64,000 bases of DNA, taken from Sideroxyarcus emersonii (GTDB lineage: Bacteria > Pseudomonadota > Gammaproteobacteria > Burkholderiales > Gallionellaceae). The DNA lies in assembly GCF_021654335.1 (NCBI RefSeq), contig NZ_AP023423.1:1177001-1241000 (forward strand), read 5' to 3'. The first letter of the stretch is position 1; every line of letters begins with the position of its first letter. The translations under genes were made by a program, and so were the position numbers. The notes beneath the pieces were generated by a model. The model was not told the DNA's origin, did no database searches, and saw only the letters and a program-made list of their open reading frames with translations. Positions 23,742 through 33,211 of this stretch are shown here, piece by piece.

Positions 23742-24112
23742 ACATGATCCAGCCGTCAGCCTCCGCCAGGCCGTCGAGCAGCCTGGCCCCGGCGCGCATG
23801 ATCGCTTTCGGCAGTGCCGCGCTGATGGAGGGGTTCGCCCTGATCGGTTTTGAGACTTACGTCGATCCTGCGGCGGAAACCATCGAAGGGCTGATGCATG
23901 AATTGATGCGCGATCAGCAGGGGGCGCTGGTGGTGATCGAGCAGAGCCTTGCGCGCAACGCCGGACGCAATCTGGCGCGGGCCCAGCGCGAGGGCGGCCG
24001 CATCATCATCACCGAGATACCGGAGATCCACTTGTCCGCCAGCTACCATTCGCGCGTGGAGAACCTGGTGCAGGAAGTGCTGGGCGCGACCGCGCTGGAG
24101 AACCGGGAATGA
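23738..24112 (+). CDS. A/V-type ATPase subunit F
   Basis: Subunit F binds the central shaft with subunit D. The 124 aa protein has the Rossmann-like F fold: MIAFGSAALMEGFALIGFETY (near 21-41), GALVVIEQSLARN and a C-terminal amphipathic helix. Residues 1-20 are a Ser/Ala/Pro-rich extension not typical of the family; an internal ATG at residue 21 would give the compact form. It is linked to K and E by 4-base ATGA overlaps. F before E is an uncommon order. Confidence 0.85.
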   Translation: MNMIQPSASARPSSSLAPARMIAFGSAALMEGFALIGFETYVDPAAETIEGLMHELMRDQQGALVVIEQSLARNAGRNLARAQREGGRIIITEIPEIHLSASYHSRVENLVQEVLGATALENRE

Positions 24113-24750
24113 ATGAGCCGGATCAGATCGGCGGCCTGGAGGCCGCGCTGACAGAACGCGCCAACAAGCTGGCGGCGGAGTATCTGGAATATGCCCGTCA
24201 GACGCGCGAGCAGATACTGGCCGACGCCAAGATGCGCCTGCATCTGGAGGAGGAGCGCGAGGTGCTTGCTGCCAAGGCACACGCCGAACGGATATACCAG
24301 CAGCAGGTGCAGGCGGCGGAACTGCAGCTCCATGCGGAACTGGACCGCCTGCGCATACAACTGGTCCAGTCGGTGCTGGATGGAATTCCCGGGCGTCTTG
24401 CCCAGCTGGCTGCCGACGAGCAGCGTTATCTGCCGCTGCTACTCGAGTGGCTGCGCGAAGGTGCGCAGGCCATCGAACGCGACGACCTGGTGGTGCAGGT
24501 CAATCGCCGCGACTGGCAACGCCTGCAGGCAGGCTGGGGCGATTTTGCCAGGCAGGCCGCGCCGGCCAAGATGCTGCGGCTGTCGGCCGAAACCATCGAA
24601 TGTTCCGGCGGTGTGCTGCTCGTCAGTGCGGACAACGACATCCGTTTCGACAATACCTTCGAAGGTCGCCTGGAGCGGATGAGCGAAACAATGCAAACCA
24701 CCATCAATGAACGGCTGAGTCCGGTCGCGCAGGAGGCACATGGAAGGTAA
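24109..24750 (+). CDS. A/V-type ATPase stator subunit E
   Basis: Subunit E forms the peripheral stalks with the small coiled-coil subunit. The 213 aa protein has a long charged helix (about residues 8-95) followed by a globular C-terminal domain with SAETIECSGGVLLVSADNDIRFDNTFEGRLERM (shown in part by family: GGVLL and NTFEGRLE near 167 and 184). That end is the conserved head-binding part of the family. It overlaps the subunit A gene by 11 bases, indicating translational coupling. Confidence 0.87.
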   Translation: MNEPDQIGGLEAALTERANKLAAEYLEYARQTREQILADAKMRLHLEEEREVLAAKAHAERIYQQQVQAAELQLHAELDRLRIQLVQSVLDGIPGRLAQLAADEQRYLPLLLEWLREGAQAIERDDLVVQVNRRDWQRLQAGWGDFARQAAPAKMLRLSAETIECSGGVLLVSADNDIRFDNTFEGRLERMSETMQTTINERLSPVAQEAHGR

Positions 24751-26524
24751 GGTCGTCGAAGTCAACGGGCCGCTGGTCACTGTGCAGCTGGCCGATGTGC
24801 GTACCGGCGAACAGGTCAGGATTGGCCGGCTCGAATTGATGGGCGAGGTGATCGCCCGCCATGGCGAGCGCGCATTGGTGCAGATGTACGAACCCACCGA
24901 ATCGCTGCGTCCCGGCGAGCCGGTCACCGCACTCGGTCATCCGCTGTCGGTGGAACTCGGTCCGGGATTGCTGGGGGGCATCTTCGACGGCGTACAGCGC
25001 CCGCTGCTGGAACATGCACGGCAGCACGGCGACTATATCCCGCGCGGTGTGCACATCCCGCCGCTGGACCGCGCCCGCCTGTGGCGCTTCGAGCCGGCCC
25101 CGGACCTGGCCGTTGGCATGCGCGTCGAGCAGGGGGTTGTGCTGGGCAGCGTGCAGGAGACGCAAACGATTGCCCACCGCATCCTGGTGCCACCGGGTAT
25201 CAGCGGCGAATTGCTGGAGATCGTCGGGGCCGGCGAGATCACCGTGGAAGCTGTGGTGGCGCGCGTCAAGACCGATCCTGGCGCCATCCAGGAGCTGAAG
25301 CTGTTCCACCGCTGGCCGGTGCGCAGCCCGCGTCCATACCGCCAGCGCAACGATGCGGTGGCGCCGCTGATCACCGGGCAGCGCATCCTCGATACGTTCT
25401 TTCCGCTGGTTAAAGGAGGGCGTGCGGCCGTACCCGGTCCGTTCGGCGCGGGCAAGACCATGGTGCAGCAGCAGATCGCACGCTGGGCCGATGCCGACAT
25501 CGTGATCTATGTCGGTTGCGGCGAGCGCGGCAACGAGCTGGTCGACATCCTGGAGAGCTTCCCGCAGCTCACCGATCCCAACACCGGGCGCTCGCTGATG
25601 GAACGCACGCTGCTGGTCGCCAATACCTCGAACATGCCGGTGGTGGCCCGCGAGGCCTCGATCTACGTGGGGGTCACGCTGGCCGAGTATTACCGCGACC
25701 AGGGGTATGACGTGGTGATGGTGGCCGACTCCACCAGCCGCTGGGCGGAAGCGCTGCGCGAAGTGGCAGGACGTCTTGGCCAGATGCCGGTGGAGGAGGG
25801 CTATCCGGCCTACCTGGCCTCGCGTCTGGCCGCGTTCTACGAGCGCGCAGGGCGGGTGCAGACCCTGGCAGGCGGTACCGGTTCGATCACCTTGATCGGT
25901 GCCGTCTCGCCGCCCGGCGGCGACTTCTCCGAACCGGTCACCAGCCATACCAAGGAGATCGTGCAGACCTTCTGGGCATTGACCAAGGAGCTGGCCGATG
26001 CGCGCCATTATCCTGCCGTGGACTGGGTGGAGAGCTTTTCAGGCTATGTCGCGAGTTGCAGCGGCTGGTGGGCGGAGCATGTCGATCCGCGCTGGGCGGA
26101 GCAGCGTGCGGCGGCGCTGGAGATACTGGCGCAGGCAGACGAACTGGCACGCATCGTCAACCTGGTCGGTCCCGAAGCGCTGTCGCCGCAGCAGCGCTGG
26201 GCGCTCGAAGGCGTCGCGCTGTTCCGCGAAGGCGTGTTGCAGCAAAGCGCGCTCGATCCGGTGGACAGCTATTGTTCGCCGCAGAAGCAATTCGCGCTGC
26301 TCGACCAGATGTTGTCCATCTACCAGCAGGGACTGGACATGCTGGAGCTGGGCGTGCCGGTGCAGGAACTGTTGCGCCTGCCGCTGCTGGCGGATGCGCA
26401 GCGCCTTAAAGGCAAATATGCCAACGACCAGCTGGAGGGGCTGGGCAAGTTCGCCACCCAGGCCACGGCTGAGTTCGAGCGGCTGCGCGACGAATATGCG
26501 CAACACGGAAAGGCGGTGGCATGA
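24740..26524 (+). CDS. A/V-type ATPase catalytic subunit A
   Basis: Subunit A hydrolyses or makes ATP in the A3B3 head. The 594 aa protein shows the N-terminal beta barrel, the non-homologous insert specific to A subunits (about 110-190), Walker A GPFGAGKT at 233-240, the catalytic GERGNE soon after, and the Walker B region VVMVADSTSRWAEALRE. The C-terminal helical domain is complete. Length and motifs are those of an active bacterial/archaeal A subunit. It is linked by overlaps to E and B. Confidence 0.97.
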   Translation: MEGKVVEVNGPLVTVQLADVRTGEQVRIGRLELMGEVIARHGERALVQMYEPTESLRPGEPVTALGHPLSVELGPGLLGGIFDGVQRPLLEHARQHGDYIPRGVHIPPLDRARLWRFEPAPDLAVGMRVEQGVVLGSVQETQTIAHRILVPPGISGELLEIVGAGEITVEAVVARVKTDPGAIQELKLFHRWPVRSPRPYRQRNDAVAPLITGQRILDTFFPLVKGGRAAVPGPFGAGKTMVQQQIARWADADIVIYVGCGERGNELVDILESFPQLTDPNTGRSLMERTLLVANTSNMPVVAREASIYVGVTLAEYYRDQGYDVVMVADSTSRWAEALREVAGRLGQMPVEEGYPAYLASRLAAFYERAGRVQTLAGGTGSITLIGAVSPPGGDFSEPVTSHTKEIVQTFWALTKELADARHYPAVDWVESFSGYVASCSGWWAEHVDPRWAEQRAAALEILAQADELARIVNLVGPEALSPQQRWALEGVALFREGVLQQSALDPVDSYCSPQKQFALLDQMLSIYQQGLDMLELGVPVQELLRLPLLADAQRLKGKYANDQLEGLGKFATQATAEFERLRDEYAQHGKAVA

Positions 26525-27918
26525 GCGAAAAGGAATACCGGCTGGCATCGGCAGCACGCGGCGGACTGCTGTACATGCGTGGGGTACCGGGAGTGGCCCT
26601 GGGCGACCGTGTGGTGGTACGCGACCATAGCGGCCGCCGCCGCAACGGCCAGGTGATCCGCACCTCCGATGCCGTGGTGCTGATCCAGGTGCTGGAAGGC
26701 ACGGACAACCTCGATCTGGAACGCACCTGGGTACGCTTCCTCGACCAGCCGTTCGAGGTGGCGCTGAGCCCGGACATCCTGGGGCGCGTGTTCAACGGCC
26801 TGGGTCTGCCGCGCGACGAACGTCCGCCGCTGTTCTCCAAGCTGAAGCGCAACGTCAATGGTGCGCCGGTGAATCCCGCTGCACGGGCCTATCCGCGCGA
26901 GTTCATCCAGACCGGAATTTCGTCGATCGACGGGCTCAACTCGCTGGTGCGCGGACAGAAGCTGCCGATCTTCTCCGGCTCCGGGCTGCCTCACAACCGC
27001 CTGGCTGCGCAGATTGTGCGGCAGGCCAAACTGCCCGGCGAAGAGTCGCATTTCGCCGTGGTGTTCGTCGCCATGGGCGTGTCCTATTCCGATGCCCTGT
27101 TTTTTCGCAAGACCTTCGCCGACAGCGGTGTCCTGCGCAACGTGGTGATGTTCCTCAACCTGGCGGACGAGCCCACCATCGAGCGCCTGATCATGCCGCG
27201 TGCGGCGCTGACGGTGGCGGAATACCTGGCGTTCGACCTTGACCTGCATGTGCTGGTGGTGATGACCGACATGACGCACTACGCCGAAGCGCTGCGCGAG
27301 GTCGCCACCGCCAAGGGCGACGTGCCGGCCCGCAAGGGCTACCCCGGCTACCTCTACTCCGATCTGGCCGAGATCTATGAGCGGGCCGGGCGCATCCGCG
27401 AGAAGCACGGCTCCATCACCATGGTGCCGGTGGTCTCGATGCCTTCCGACGACATCACCCACCCCATCCCCGACCTGACCGGCTACATCACCGAAGGGCA
27501 ACTGGTATTGAGCCGCAACCTCAACAACCTGGGCATCTATCCGCCGGTGGACATCCCGCCTTCACTGTCGCGCCTGATGAAGGATGGCATCGGCAAGGAC
27601 CATACGCGCGAAGACCACTCCCGGGTCGCCAGCCAGCTCTATGCTTCCTATGCCCGCGCGCTGGAGGTGCGCAACCTTGCCTCCATCATCGGTGCCGAGG
27701 ACCTTTCCGAGATCGACCAGGACCATCTCGCCTTTGCCGATGCCTTCGAGCGGCGATTCGTCGGGCAGCGCGAGGATGAGGAACGCAGCATTATCGAGAC
27801 GCTGAACCTGGCCTGGGACATCCTGTCGCTGCTCCCGCCGCAGGCATTGACCCGTTTGCGAGCGACCGACCTGGACAAATACCATCACTGGCAATCCGCG
27901 GCGGCGGGCGAGAAATGA
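26521..27918 (+). CDS. A/V-type ATPase regulatory subunit B
   Basis: Subunit B alternates with A in the head and supplies the arginine finger. The 465 aa protein lacks a Walker A loop as expected, with FSGSGLPHNRLAAQI (near 157) in its place. The conserved VVMTDMTHYAEALREV and the segment around GSITMVPVVSMPSDDITHPIPDLTGYITEG (cited here by position, about 297-326) identify the family. A 4-base ATGA overlap links it to A and D. Confidence 0.96.
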   Translation: MSEKEYRLASAARGGLLYMRGVPGVALGDRVVVRDHSGRRRNGQVIRTSDAVVLIQVLEGTDNLDLERTWVRFLDQPFEVALSPDILGRVFNGLGLPRDERPPLFSKLKRNVNGAPVNPAARAYPREFIQTGISSIDGLNSLVRGQKLPIFSGSGLPHNRLAAQIVRQAKLPGEESHFAVVFVAMGVSYSDALFFRKTFADSGVLRNVVMFLNLADEPTIERLIMPRAALTVAEYLAFDLDLHVLVVMTDMTHYAEALREVATAKGDVPARKGYPGYLYSDLAEIYERAGRIREKHGSITMVPVVSMPSDDITHPIPDLTGYITEGQLVLSRNLNNLGIYPPVDIPPSLSRLMKDGIGKDHTREDHSRVASQLYASYARALEVRNLASIIGAEDLSEIDQDHLAFADAFERRFVGQREDEERSIIETLNLAWDILSLLPPQALTRLRATDLDKYHHWQSAAAGEK

Positions 27919-28547
27919 AAGGCCTGCTGAAGGTACGTCCGACCAAGAGCACGCTGCTTGCGCTGCGGCGCCAGGTGGTGTCGCTGCAGCACGGACACGA
28001 TCTGCTGGAACGCAAGCGCGAACTGCTCACCAGGCTGGTGCACCAGCGCCTGAAGAAATACCGCGAATTGCGCCTGAATGTGCGGGATGCCCTGCAGCAG
28101 ACCTATCACTGGGTGGCCATCGCCCACATGCGCATGGGCAGCACGCAATTGCGCCAGGCCGTGATCGGGCTCAAGCCGGCCTTGACGATCACCATCCTGC
28201 CGCGCAGCAGTATCGGTATCGAATACCCGACGGTGTCGGTGGAAAGCGCCCCGATTTTGCCCGTGGGCCTGATGTGGACCGATGCCAGCTTTGACGAGGC
28301 CAGGAGCCGCATGACGGAGACCGCTGCCTTGCTGGCGCACCTGGGGGAGGCGGAGACCGCGCTGTGGCGCTTGCTGACCGAGCAGCGAAAGACCCAGAAG
28401 CGCGTCAATGCGCTGAAGTACAACGTCATCCCGCGTTACCGGGCCACCATACACCACATCGAATCCATCCTGTCCGAGGAAGAGCGCAACACCCTGTTCC
28501 AGCTCAAGGTGATGCGCGAGCAGATCGAGGCGGCCGAAGGCGCCTAG
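27915..28547 (+). CDS. A/V-type ATPase central shaft subunit D
   Basis: Subunit D is the rotating axle. The 210 aa protein has two long antiparallel helices: an N-terminal one starting PTKSTLLALRRQV and a C-terminal one containing RRVNALKY-like KRVNALKYNVIPRY near 161-174, a family signature, plus IESILSEEERNTLFQLKVM. It is the last gene of the second ATPase block and is followed, 27 bases later, by the convergent lolD. Confidence 0.93.
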   Translation: MKGLLKVRPTKSTLLALRRQVVSLQHGHDLLERKRELLTRLVHQRLKKYRELRLNVRDALQQTYHWVAIAHMRMGSTQLRQAVIGLKPALTITILPRSSIGIEYPTVSVESAPILPVGLMWTDASFDEARSRMTETAALLAHLGEAETALWRLLTEQRKTQKRVNALKYNVIPRYRATIHHIESILSEEERNTLFQLKVMREQIEAAEGA

Positions 28548-28574
28548 GCCGAAACGGCGGTTCCGGGGCGAGCT

Positions 28575-29261
28575 TCAGGCGGGGTGCAACACGCCATCCA
28601 CCAGGCGCAACTGCCGCTGCATCCTGCCGGCGAGTTCAAGGTCGTGGGTGACGATGATGAAGCTGGTGTTGAGCCTGGCGTTGAGCGTTTGCATCAGGTC
28701 GAACAGGGCGGAGGCCGACGCGCGATCCAGGTTGCCGGTAGGTTCGTCGGCCAGCACGCAGGCCGGCTGGGTGACCAGGGCGCGTGCGACGGCGACACGC
28801 TGGCGTTCGCCGCCGGAGAGTTCGGCGGGCAGATGCCTGATGCGCGACGCCAGACCCACTTGTTCCAACATGGCAGCAGCCTGGGGATGCGCTTCGGCGG
28901 GTTTCATGCCGCGGATCAGCAGCGGCATGGCCACATTCTCCAGCGCGGTGAATTCGGGCAGCAGGTGGTGGAACTGGTAGACGAAGCCGAGCGAGCGGTT
29001 GCGCAGTTCGCCGCGCTGAGTTTCGTTCATGGCCGCCACGTCCTGGCCGAGGATGCTGACGCTGCCGCTGGTGATCGTATCGAGACCGCCGAGCAGGTGC
29101 AGCAGGGTACTCTTGCCCGAACCGGAGGCGCCGACGATGGCGACGCGTTCACCCTGCGCGACGTCGAGATCGATCCCGTGCAGCACCGGTACGGTCAGAT
29201 CGCCCTGCGTGTAGGTCTTGTGCAGGTCGCGGCAGGAGATGACGTGCTGGGGCTTATTCAT
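28575..29261 (-). CDS. lolD: Lipoprotein-releasing ABC transporter ATPase LolD
   Basis: LolD powers release of lipoproteins from the inner membrane to LolA. The 228 aa ATPase has Walker [10 protein letters not shown] (near 45), Q-loop, the LolD-type [21 protein letters not shown] segment (in part, near 89-108), the signature [15 protein letters not shown] and Walker [13 protein letters not shown]. The start at 29261 overlaps the 3' end of lolC by 8 bases. The frame continues further upstream inside lolC but without family similarity. Confidence 0.95.
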   Translation of the reverse strand: MNKPQHVISCRDLHKTYTQGDLTVPVLHGIDLDVAQGERVAIVGASGSGKSTLLHLLGGLDTITSGSVSILGQDVAAMNETQRGELRNRSLGFVYQFHHLLPEFTALENVAMPLLIRGMKPAEAHPQAAAMLEQVGLASRIRHLPAELSGGERQRVAVARALVTQPACVLADEPTGNLDRASASALFDLMQTLNARLNTSFIIVTHDLELAGRMQRQLRLVDGVLHPA

Positions 29262-30498
29262 AGCGCAGCGCTTCCGCAGGTTGGGTCTTGGCCGCGCGCC
29301 AGCTCGGATAAAGCGTGGCGAACAGGCTGATGAAGAAGGACATGCCGGCGACAACCAGCACATCGCCCTTTTGCAGGTCGGACGGCAGTTCGCTGATGTA
29401 ATAGAACTCCTTGGACAGGAACTGCACGCCGAACAGGTGTTCGATGAAGGGCACGATGGTGCCGATGTTGAGGGCGATCAGCACGCCGCCGATGACACCC
29501 GCTCCCATGCCGATGAGCCCGATCAGCATGCCTTGCACCATGAATATCTGCATGATGCTCCTGGGTGAAGCACCCAGTGTGCGCAGGATGGCGATGTCGG
29601 CCTGCTTGTCGGTGACCGCCATCACCAACGTGGAGACGATATTGAAGGCGGCAACCAGTACGATCAGCGACAGGATGATGAACATCATGCGTTTCTCCAT
29701 CGCGACCACGCTGAAGTAATTGGCGTTCTGGCGCGTCCAGTCGGTGGCATAGCTGTCCCTGGGCAATTTCTCTTCCAGTGCGGCGCTGATTTGCGGCGCC
29801 AGGTCCAGGTTGTGCAGGCTGCCGCTGATGCCGCTAACGCTACCGCCCATGCGGTAGAGCTTCTGGGCGTCCTCGAGCCGAATCAGGGCGAGCGAATTGT
29901 CATAGGGGGCCATGCCGATTTCGAAGATGCCGACCACATGGAATTGCTTCAGGCGCGGCAGCATGCCGGCCGGGGTGATCTGTCCCTGCGGCGTGATCAG
30001 CAGTACGCTGTCGCCGATATGCGCACCCAGCGCGCGCGCCAGGTCGACGCCGAGCACGATATTGAATTCGCCAGCACGCAGGTCGTTCAACGAACCGCGC
30101 TTCATCTTGTCGCCGAGTGCGGTCAGACGCTGTTCGGCGTCGGGCAGGATGCCGCGCACCATCACGCCCTGCACGTTGTCGTTCAGCGACACCATGCCCT
30201 GGCCGTCGACGTACGGCGCGGCAGCGCGCACCTCGGGCTGTTTGGCGACGATGTCCAGCACATGCTGCCAGTCGTTGAGCTGGCCATTCTCGCTGACGAC
30301 CTGCAGGTGAGGGGTGACGCCCAGGATGCGGGCGCGGATCTCTTTCTGGAAGCCGTTCATCACCGACAGCACCACGATCAGCGCCATCACGCCGAGGCCG
30401 ATACCCAACATGGAGATCATCGAGATGAAGGAGATGAAATGATTGCGGCGCTTGGCGCGGGTGTAGCGAAGGCCGATGAATAATTCGTAAGGTTGCAA
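29254..30498 (-). CDS. lolC: Lipoprotein-releasing ABC transporter permease LolC/LolE
   Basis: This 414 aa permease has an N-terminal membrane helix with [21 protein letters not shown], a large periplasmic domain (about 50-265) and three C-terminal helices ending in the PAEALRYE motif of the family. The start appears to be TTG at 30498: homologues begin with a very similar Q-P-x5-IGLRY sequence and no ATG lies nearby. Only one permease gene is present beside lolD, as in other betaproteobacteria with a LolC homodimer (LolF-like). Confidence 0.92.
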   Translation of the reverse strand: MQPYELFIGLRYTRAKRRNHFISFISMISMLGIGLGVMALIVVLSVMNGFQKEIRARILGVTPHLQVVSENGQLNDWQHVLDIVAKQPEVRAAAPYVDGQGMVSLNDNVQGVMVRGILPDAEQRLTALGDKMKRGSLNDLRAGEFNIVLGVDLARALGAHIGDSVLLITPQGQITPAGMLPRLKQFHVVGIFEIGMAPYDNSLALIRLEDAQKLYRMGGSVSGISGSLHNLDLAPQISAALEEKLPRDSYATDWTRQNANYFSVVAMEKRMMFIILSLIVLVAAFNIVSTLVMAVTDKQADIAILRTLGASPRSIMQIFMVQGMLIGLIGMGAGVIGGVLIALNIGTIVPFIEHLFGVQFLSKEFYYISELPSDLQKGDVLVVAGMSFFISLFATLYPSWRAAKTQPAEALRYE

Positions 30499-30572
30499 AA
30501 CGCGAGCTCGTAATGACGACGAGTCGCTAGTTTGCCATAAGTACCCGCCGAGCGGGATGTTAAACTTCCGCC

Positions 30573-31562
30573 ATGGAACATGTTCACTTGCTCATCCCTG
30601 GTCTTTTTCCCCCGCCAGATATCGCTGCCGAAGCCTGTGCCGGATTGCGGGTGCCGGTGCTGGAAAGATTGCTGTCCCGCGCAGGCGTGCGTGCCTCGGC
30701 AACCGGTACGCTGGAGGATCGTTTTTGTGCCGCATTCGGAGTGCAGGCCGTGGCACCGGTTCGTGCAGCAGCCGATGGGCTGGAGACGGGAGGGAGCTAC
30801 TGGCTGTGCGCCGACCCGGTGAATCTGCAACTGCAGCATGCGCAAGTCATGCTGCTGGATGTTGTGCCGGGCCCGGATGAAGCGAACGCGCTATGCGCTT
30901 CCCTGAACGAGCATTTCACCGGCATGGGGCTGCGTTTCTCGGCACCGCATCCGCAACGCTGGTATGTGCAGCTGGAGGCCGAGCCGCAGATGACGACTTC
31001 GCCCTTGCGCCTGGCGGCGGGGAGTGATGCAAAACTGCATCAGCCACAAGGGACGGATGCGTTGGGCTGGCAGCGGATCGCCACGGAGGTGCAGATGCTG
31101 CTGTATGCGCACCCGGTGAATCGGGCACGCGAGGCGCGCGGCGAGATGATGGTCGGCAGTTTGTGGTTCTGGGGCGGCGGCCGGGCCAGGCCGCCGGTGC
31201 AGGTTTTCGATGCGGTCGGCGGGGATGGCGAACTGGTCGGCATGTTTGCCCGGGTGGCCGGCATCCCCCGGCCCGCATCGTTGCAGGCGATGTTCGCAGG
31301 GGATGGCAAGAGCGGCCTGTGGGCATGCGGGATGCCGGATGCCGCAATGCGGCGTGGCGATGTGTACGCCTGGCGGGAAGCGGTGCAGCAGGTGGAACGG
31401 GAACAGGCGCAGCCTTTGTTGCAGGCATTGCAGGCGGGACGTTTGCGTCGCCTGACGCTGGAGGTGATATGCGAGCAAGTCGTACAGCGTTTCGAACTGG
31501 AGCGCGGCGATGCATGGAAGCTCTGGCGGGCGGCGCGGTCGCTGGCTGGATACGCAGTGTAG
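30573..31562 (+). CDS. RpfE-like / phosphoglycerate mutase-like conserved protein
   Basis: A 329 aa cytoplasmic protein of a family annotated in betaproteobacteria as regulator RpfE type or phosphoglycerate mutase-like. The N-terminus MEHVHLLIPGLFPP and the central NRAREARGEMMVGSLWFWGGG (near 188-208, partly shown) recall the alkaline phosphatase-like mutase fold, but I cannot identify a full set of metal ligands, so enzymatic activity is doubtful. The family often lies next to lolCDE and recJ. lolC is adjacent here, recJ is not. Confidence 0.7.
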   Translation: MEHVHLLIPGLFPPPDIAAEACAGLRVPVLERLLSRAGVRASATGTLEDRFCAAFGVQAVAPVRAAADGLETGGSYWLCADPVNLQLQHAQVMLLDVVPGPDEANALCASLNEHFTGMGLRFSAPHPQRWYVQLEAEPQMTTSPLRLAAGSDAKLHQPQGTDALGWQRIATEVQMLLYAHPVNRAREARGEMMVGSLWFWGGGRARPPVQVFDAVGGDGELVGMFARVAGIPRPASLQAMFAGDGKSGLWACGMPDAAMRRGDVYAWREAVQQVEREQAQPLLQALQAGRLRRLTLEVICEQVVQRFELERGDAWKLWRAARSLAGYAV

Positions 31563-31592
31563 AATGAATTCTATTTCGTACGGGTGCGGACT

Positions 31593-33131
31593 ATGGGTTT
31601 CTGGGACAGCATGATGGGATTTTTCTGGAGCGACGTGTCGTTCCCCCTGCTGGTCATGGTGTTGTGCATCGCGTTCGTGCTTCTGCATTTCCGGCACGAA
31701 GACCGTGCGAGCCTGTTCAACACCGTCAGCTTCTTCTTCATCTGCCTGTTCGGGCAATTCTTCAGCGCGCTGCTGCATGCCCTGGAGTTCCAACGCGCTG
31801 CAGACGTGACGCACGAGATATTCGTCATCGGTGCGGGCATCGCGGTGATCAGGCTGTGGGGGCTGCTGGTGTTCCGCATCGTCCTGCCTGCCATCAGGCT
31901 CAAGCCTCCCCGCATTACCGAAGACATCTTCGTCATCGTCGCCTACATGGCCTGGTTCATGGTGCGTCTGCGCTATGCCGGGCTTGACCTGGGCAGCATC
32001 CTGGCGACATCGGCGATGATCACCGCAGTGGTCGCCTTTGCCATGCAGGATACCCTGGGCAACATCCTCGGCGGCCTGGCGCTGCAGCTGGACAATTCGA
32101 TCGAGGTAGGCGACTGGATCAAGGTGGACGATCTCTCCGGCAGGGTGGTGGACATCCGCTGGCGTTCCACGCTGGTGGAGACGCGCAACTGGGAGACCGT
32201 GGTGTTCCCCAACAGCCAGCTGATGAAGAACAAGTTCATGGTACTGGGACGGCGGAGCGATCAGCCGGTGCAATGGCGTCGCTGGGTATGGTTCGACGTG
32301 GGGCTGGATGTCGCCCCCGCACGGGTGATGAGTACGGTGGAGGACTCCATCCTGCAGACCGAGATCGCCAATGTGGCCAAGAATCCCGCACCCAACTGCG
32401 TGCTGATGAATCTCGACGGCAAGGGCTATGCACGCTATGCCCTGCGCTACTGGCTGACCGATCTGGCTGCCGACGATCCGACCGATGGCCTGCTGCGCTG
32501 GCATATCATGGCCGCCTTGCAAAGGGCGGGTATCAAGCTGGCGGTGGAGGAACAAAACATCCACCTGACCAAGGAGAACGAAAAGTACGACGAGATGGTG
32601 CGCCAGCGGGAGGTGCAACTGCGCGTCAAAACCCTGCGCCGGGTCGAATTGTTCTCGCAGCTGAACGAGGTTGAATTGCGCGGCCTGGCCGAGCGCCTGC
32701 GGTATTCCCCGTTCGCCAGGGGCAATGTCATCACCCGGCAGGGGGACGAGCGTTCGCACTGGCTGTACATCATCATCAACGGCGAGGCCGAGGTGTATGT
32801 GGATCTGCCCAACGGCAAGCGGCGCATGGTCAGGTCGCTGAATCGCGGCAGTTTTTTCGGCGAGATGGGGCTGATGACCGGGGCGCCGCGCTCGGCCTCG
32901 GTCATCGCCAAGACCGATGTGGAGTGCTATCGCATCGACAAGGACGTGGTCGAGGAACTGCTGCACGCGCGTCCGGGCATCGCCGAGGAGGTCTCGCATA
33001 TCCTGGTCACGCGTCGGGCCGAACTGGACGAGGCGATGCAGAATCCGGATGCGACCGGATCGCACAAGGATCTGTCGCAGCAGCGCAGCGAGATACTCGC
33101 TACAATCAAGCGGTTCTTTTCGCTTGGCTGA
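31593..33131 (+). CDS. MscS-type mechanosensitive channel with cyclic-nucleotide-binding domain
   Basis: The 512 aa protein (from ATG 31593; GTG 31584 also possible) joins an MscS channel to a cNMP-binding domain. Helices lie at about 15-32, 43-63, 75-95 and 110-130. The pore helix and MscS beta domain follow (ATSAMITAVVAFAMQDTLGN, then VGDWIKVDDLSGRVVDIRWR). Residues about 350-470 form the cyclic-nucleotide domain, with GSFFGEMGLMTGAPRSASVIA as the phosphate-binding cassette (GE and RSA present). Such bCNG channels respond poorly to tension and may be gated by the nucleotide. It stands alone before accA. Confidence 0.9.
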   Translation: MGFWDSMMGFFWSDVSFPLLVMVLCIAFVLLHFRHEDRASLFNTVSFFFICLFGQFFSALLHALEFQRAADVTHEIFVIGAGIAVIRLWGLLVFRIVLPAIRLKPPRITEDIFVIVAYMAWFMVRLRYAGLDLGSILATSAMITAVVAFAMQDTLGNILGGLALQLDNSIEVGDWIKVDDLSGRVVDIRWRSTLVETRNWETVVFPNSQLMKNKFMVLGRRSDQPVQWRRWVWFDVGLDVAPARVMSTVEDSILQTEIANVAKNPAPNCVLMNLDGKGYARYALRYWLTDLAADDPTDGLLRWHIMAALQRAGIKLAVEEQNIHLTKENEKYDEMVRQREVQLRVKTLRRVELFSQLNEVELRGLAERLRYSPFARGNVITRQGDERSHWLYIIINGEAEVYVDLPNGKRRMVRSLNRGSFFGEMGLMTGAPRSASVIAKTDVECYRIDKDVVEELLHARPGIAEEVSHILVTRRAELDEAMQNPDATGSHKDLSQQRSEILATIKRFFSLG

Positions 33132-33161
33132 AAGCAGGGCTGAAATTTAGGGCTTAATTCG

Positions 33162-33190
33162 CGGGGCGGCTTCCTGTATCATTCGCCCCG
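33162..33190. other. GC-rich hairpin upstream of accA
   Basis: CGGGGCG at 33162-33168 can pair with CGCCCCG at 33184-33190 across a 15-base loop that contains TATCAT, a possible -10 box (33177-33182; TTAATT 17 bases upstream). No T-run follows. It may be part of the accA promoter region or a termination structure of the channel gene. Confidence 0.25.
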
Positions 33191-33211
33191 GACAACACGG
33201 ATATAGTGCAG

